From: Variovorax sp. dw_308
GTDB taxonomy: Bacteria; Pseudomonadota; Gammaproteobacteria; Burkholderiales; Burkholderiaceae_C
DNA length: 42,692 bases
Direction: 5' to 3'
Assembly: GCF_019207085.1 (NCBI RefSeq)
Contig: NZ_JAATOM010000037.1
Span: 1-42,692, forward strand
Shown here in pieces: positions 40,243 to 42,692 of the stretch. The translations under genes and the position numbers were made by a program. How positions within the stretch are numbered: position 1 is the first letter of the stretch; each line of letters starts with the position of its first letter. Under the pieces are notes generated by a model that worked only from the letters and a program-made list of their open reading frames with translations, was not told where the DNA came from and ran no database searches.

Positions 40243-42489
40243 CTATCTGCGATTTTTCAACATGCTCATCAAGGTCAAATCCAGGGCCACTTCCCGGGTG
40301 GATGCCCGGGGTGAGGCCTGCACAGCAGCCCGTGCTGCAACCTCATCGCCAACCAACAGGACTTGGCGCTGGGCCCGTGTGACGGCGGTGTAGATGAGGG
40401 TTCGGTCGAGCAGTCGGTGGGATGTCAAAGGCACGATGACACGTGGCCACTGCGATCCTTGGGCCTTGTGGGCAGTGATGGCGTAGCCGAGTTCAATGTC
40501 GTCAAGCATCTCTTCAACCAGCGGCCTGCGTACACCGTCATCCCACTCAATCCATGCCAGGGAGTGCGGAGCATTATCATTGGCAGCTGCCTGAAGATTG
40601 GCACCCTTTTCAATCCGCACCACCCGCCCAAGCGAGCCGTCTTGCAACCCGCGATCCCATAGGTTTCTCGTGCAAAGAACAGGGTCACCGAGGTGAAGTC
40701 CGGTGTGGATGAAGGACTCGTACTTGTTGCTCCACACCATGACGGGCGCCGCCATTTTCGTCCGTCGAGCTTGGCACAGGTGGTTAATTGCCTTGGTACC
40801 GTCGAAGCTGTTTCGTCTTGCGCATAGGATCTGTGTGCTCTGCGGGTCGGCCCCGTATAGCTCAATGACCACTTCTGCAATGTCACGGCTATTGAGATCT
40901 AAACTATTTCGCCCAGCGCGAATGAACGCAATCGCATCGCTCGAATTGTTTGAAAGCAAGGGCCAAGAGCCGCGCCGAATTGACTGCGCCGCAGACGCTA
41001 TGCATTCACCGCGCCTCGTCACCGCCAGTAACCTTACCGAGGGCACGGAATCGACTCGTGCCAAAGCGTGGAGGACAAGCCCAGGCCCGACAGGCGTGGG
41101 TTGAGCAGTGTCACCGACCAAAAGGATTCGTGGCGCAGGCCCCAAGCGGTCACACAGCCGACCCATGGTGAAGAGATCGACCGTGCTGGCCTCGTCTATC
41201 ACCACGACGCTTTGTGCGTCTGGTTGGGGCTCCCCCGACCGCAGGAAGCTGGCGATCGTCGATGCGGAGCGTCCTGTGGACTCTTGCATCCGTATCGCTG
41301 CACGGCTCGCAAGTGCCAGCTGGACGACGGCCACCCCGGCAGCGTCATAGATCGCATAGAGTGCCCTGAGAATCGTGGTCGTTCCTACTCCGGCGCCGCC
41401 AATCACCAGAGCAAATCGATGGCGCACTGCCAGGTGAACCGCGGCGCGCTGCTCGTGGCTCAAATCAATCTGCTGAGTCGCCTCATATTCTCTCAACAGT
41501 GCGTCAACGGCCGCGGGCTCAAGCAGCGACCTGGTTATTCGGTCCTCAAGCCGTAGCGCAACCGACGAAGAAACGGCTCGTTCCATTACCAGCGCCCCCA
41601 GAGGCTGCACGCCGTGCGCTCCTACTACGTAGCCGCCGTTGGTCAGCCCAGTCTCTAAGGCCTTGGAAACCAAGGCTCGCCAAGGCGGTGAACTGCTCTG
41701 CGACCCTAGGAAACCCTGCACGCAAGTCAGTAGCTTGGAACCGAGGACGGAGGTGTGCCCCGCAGCGTACATGCGGTAGCAGGCTTCCTCGATAGCGCCC
41801 GCGAGACGGCGAGGATCGTCCAGTGCAACGCCGAAGCACTCACGGGCGAGTCGGTCAACCTCCCGCCAAGAGGCACGGAAACTGAGAAGCCGATAGGGGT
41901 CTTCCTCCAACTTCTCCGCCGTCTCGCGACCAAAATAGCGAATGACCCTCATAGCGACACCAGCGTCGAGCTTCTGACCTCGCAGCCACTGCAGCATCAC
42001 GGTGTCTCCGAACTGCGCCCAAGCAGCTATTGTCAAAGCTGCGACCTCGGGACCCGTGTAGGCTCGAAGAGCGCTTACGTCCCCCGACTCGAGCACTTCA
42101 TACAGCCGGCTATTCAAGGCCTCCCAGAGACGGTGCGCCTTTACGCGACCAACGCCTGCAAACGCTGGATTGTCGGCCAAGAAGGTGACTATGTGCTCAC
42201 CAACGGGGCGCAAAAGGTTCGCCCTCGTCGCATCGATTTGCATCTCAGTCACCGAGTATCCATTGATGTCGCGCTGACGACTGGATCTCTTACCAGAGAC
42301 GTTCCAACACTGGCCTGGCTGAACAATTGCTTCGCCGAGCGTCAAGGCATTCGCTCTCACGACAACATGCTCGGCTTCGTCGGCCACGCCCCCTGCCTCC
42401 TTGATCACCTTGCCGGAGAAGATACAGCCCCCAAATCCTCGAGGGCTTTGACTCCGAATGGATGTGATCTGTAGTGTGAGACTCACCAT
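40243..42489 (-). CDS. RecD2-like SF1B helicase with altered Walker A
   Basis: 748 residues; the ATG at 42489 overlaps the stop of the gene upstream (TGATG). An OB-like start (CIFSGKVIKE), helix-hairpin-helix segment (NPAFAGVGRVKAHRLWEAL), a helical region, the NTPase part and a C-terminal UvrD-like fold (VPLT, DRTLIYTAVTRAQRQVLLVGD) match RecD2/TraA-type helicases. Walker A reads IGGAGVGTTT: position 370, normally Lys in GK[ST], is Thr (codon ACG, 41380-41382). Walker B VVVIDEAS and motif VI are intact, as is AHKAQGSQWP. One base change would explain it. The enzyme may be inactive, or the base may be a sequencing error. Confidence 0.8.
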   Translation of the reverse strand: MVSLTLQITSIRSQSPRGFGGCIFSGKVIKEAGGVADEAEHVVVRANALTLGEAIVQPGQCWNVSGKRSSRQRDINGYSVTEMQIDATRANLLRPVGEHIVTFLADNPAFAGVGRVKAHRLWEALNSRLYEVLESGDVSALRAYTGPEVAALTIAAWAQFGDTVMLQWLRGQKLDAGVAMRVIRYFGRETAEKLEEDPYRLLSFRASWREVDRLARECFGVALDDPRRLAGAIEEACYRMYAAGHTSVLGSKLLTCVQGFLGSQSSSPPWRALVSKALETGLTNGGYVVGAHGVQPLGALVMERAVSSSVALRLEDRITRSLLEPAAVDALLREYEATQQIDLSHEQRAAVHLAVRHRFALVIGGAGVGTTTILRALYAIYDAAGVAVVQLALASRAAIRMQESTGRSASTIASFLRSGEPQPDAQSVVVIDEASTVDLFTMGRLCDRLGPAPRILLVGDTAQPTPVGPGLVLHALARVDSVPSVRLLAVTRRGECIASAAQSIRRGSWPLLSNNSSDAIAFIRAGRNSLDLNSRDIAEVVIELYGADPQSTQILCARRNSFDGTKAINHLCQARRTKMAAPVMVWSNKYESFIHTGLHLGDPVLCTRNLWDRGLQDGSLGRVVRIEKGANLQAAANDNAPHSLAWIEWDDGVRRPLVEEMLDDIELGYAITAHKAQGSQWPRVIVPLTSHRLLDRTLIYTAVTRAQRQVLLVGDEVAARAAVQASPRASTREVALDLTLMSMLKNRR

Positions 42490-42692
42490 CAACGGAAGAT
42501 TCTCCCGGTTTGAAGAAGTGCCTCACTGATCATGGTGAAACGTTTTAAAGCACCCTTAAGCTCGGCCACTTCGGCACGCAATTCCGCGATCTCTTCTCCT
42601 TGCTTGAGTTGACGATCACGTTCTGTCTCGGGCACAACCCGCTGCCTGCCGCTTTCGCAAACAATTTGTTGCTGCTGCGTATCCGGGCTTCG
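42489..42692 (-). CDS. C-terminal part of a coiled-coil protein, cut by window end
   Basis: The minus-strand frame from the window edge reads 67 residues to a TGA that overlaps the helicase start. It is charged and helical (ERDRQLKQGEEIAELRAEVA, ELKGALKRF) and ends TGRIFR. No family can be named from this part. Overlap with the helicase gene means one transcript and coupled translation. Confidence 0.6.
   Translation of the reverse strand, partial: RSPDTQQQQIVCESGRQRVVPETERDRQLKQGEEIAELRAEVAELKGALKRFTMISEALLQTGRIFR

Overview
The window is GC-rich DNA with the gene style of a beta-proteobacterium of the Burkholderiales, probably Comamonadaceae (Variovorax-like). This rests on the families present (DUF2950, DUF2092, DUF4136 lipoproteins, a DUF4347 giant adhesin, a P4-type integrase with AlpA and DUF927) and on codon use. 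It is an inference, not a proven assignment.

Region 1 (1-22.3 kb) is a chromosomal-looking locus for a giant surface protein. A DUF2950 gene on the + strand faces a long minus-strand operon. In transcription order the operon holds a 4,830-residue adhesin (DUF4347, then DUF11-like domains, a CNA-B-like domain and 19 VCBS-type repeats), a TolC-family outer-membrane lipoprotein, a periplasmic HlyD-like adaptor, a second HlyD-like protein with a GAF-like N-terminal half, a site-2-protease (M50)/HlyD fusion with a PqqD-like N-terminus, and a bile-acid/sodium symporter (BASS) family protein. Genes overlap or lie 7-12 bases apart. No ABC transporter ATPase is encoded, so this looks like a type I-like export route with an M50 membrane protein where the ABC pump would be. 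It is the best candidate for an undescribed system here.

Region 2 (22.4-26.5 kb) holds small envelope genes: an Asn-rich exported protein with its DUF2092 lipoprotein partner, a DUF4136 lipoprotein, a decayed IS3-family element, and a Tat-exported serine beta-lactamase-like hydrolase.

Region 3 (26.6-39.4 kb) is an integrated accessory island. It is bracketed by a 111-base direct repeat (26620-26730 and 39247-39357; the last 54 bases identical) whose outer edge is the 3' end of a tRNA-Ser-like sequence. Inside are a two-gene unit (GHKL ATPase with STAS-like/DUF4325 domain plus a membrane-anchored small protein), a P4-type tyrosine integrase, a 1,767-residue STAND NTPase with a Cap4/DUF4297-like nuclease N-terminus (Avs-like anti-phage candidate), an AlpA-type regulator with a small gene and a truncated DUF927 gene, a truncated DUF1643 gene joined tail to tail to it by a deletion, a small XRE regulator with a tandem operator, and an unrecognised 370-residue protein. 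It resembles a partly decayed defence island.

Region 4 (39.4-42.7 kb) holds an ISL3-family transposase remnant, an apparent tRNA-Ser(UGA) gene with an odd 3' end, a RecD2-like SF1B helicase whose Walker A lysine codon reads as threonine, and the end of a coiled-coil gene translationally coupled to it. Most long plus-strand reading frames opposite the adhesin, the M50/HlyD genes and the STAND gene are GC-driven shadows and are not annotated.
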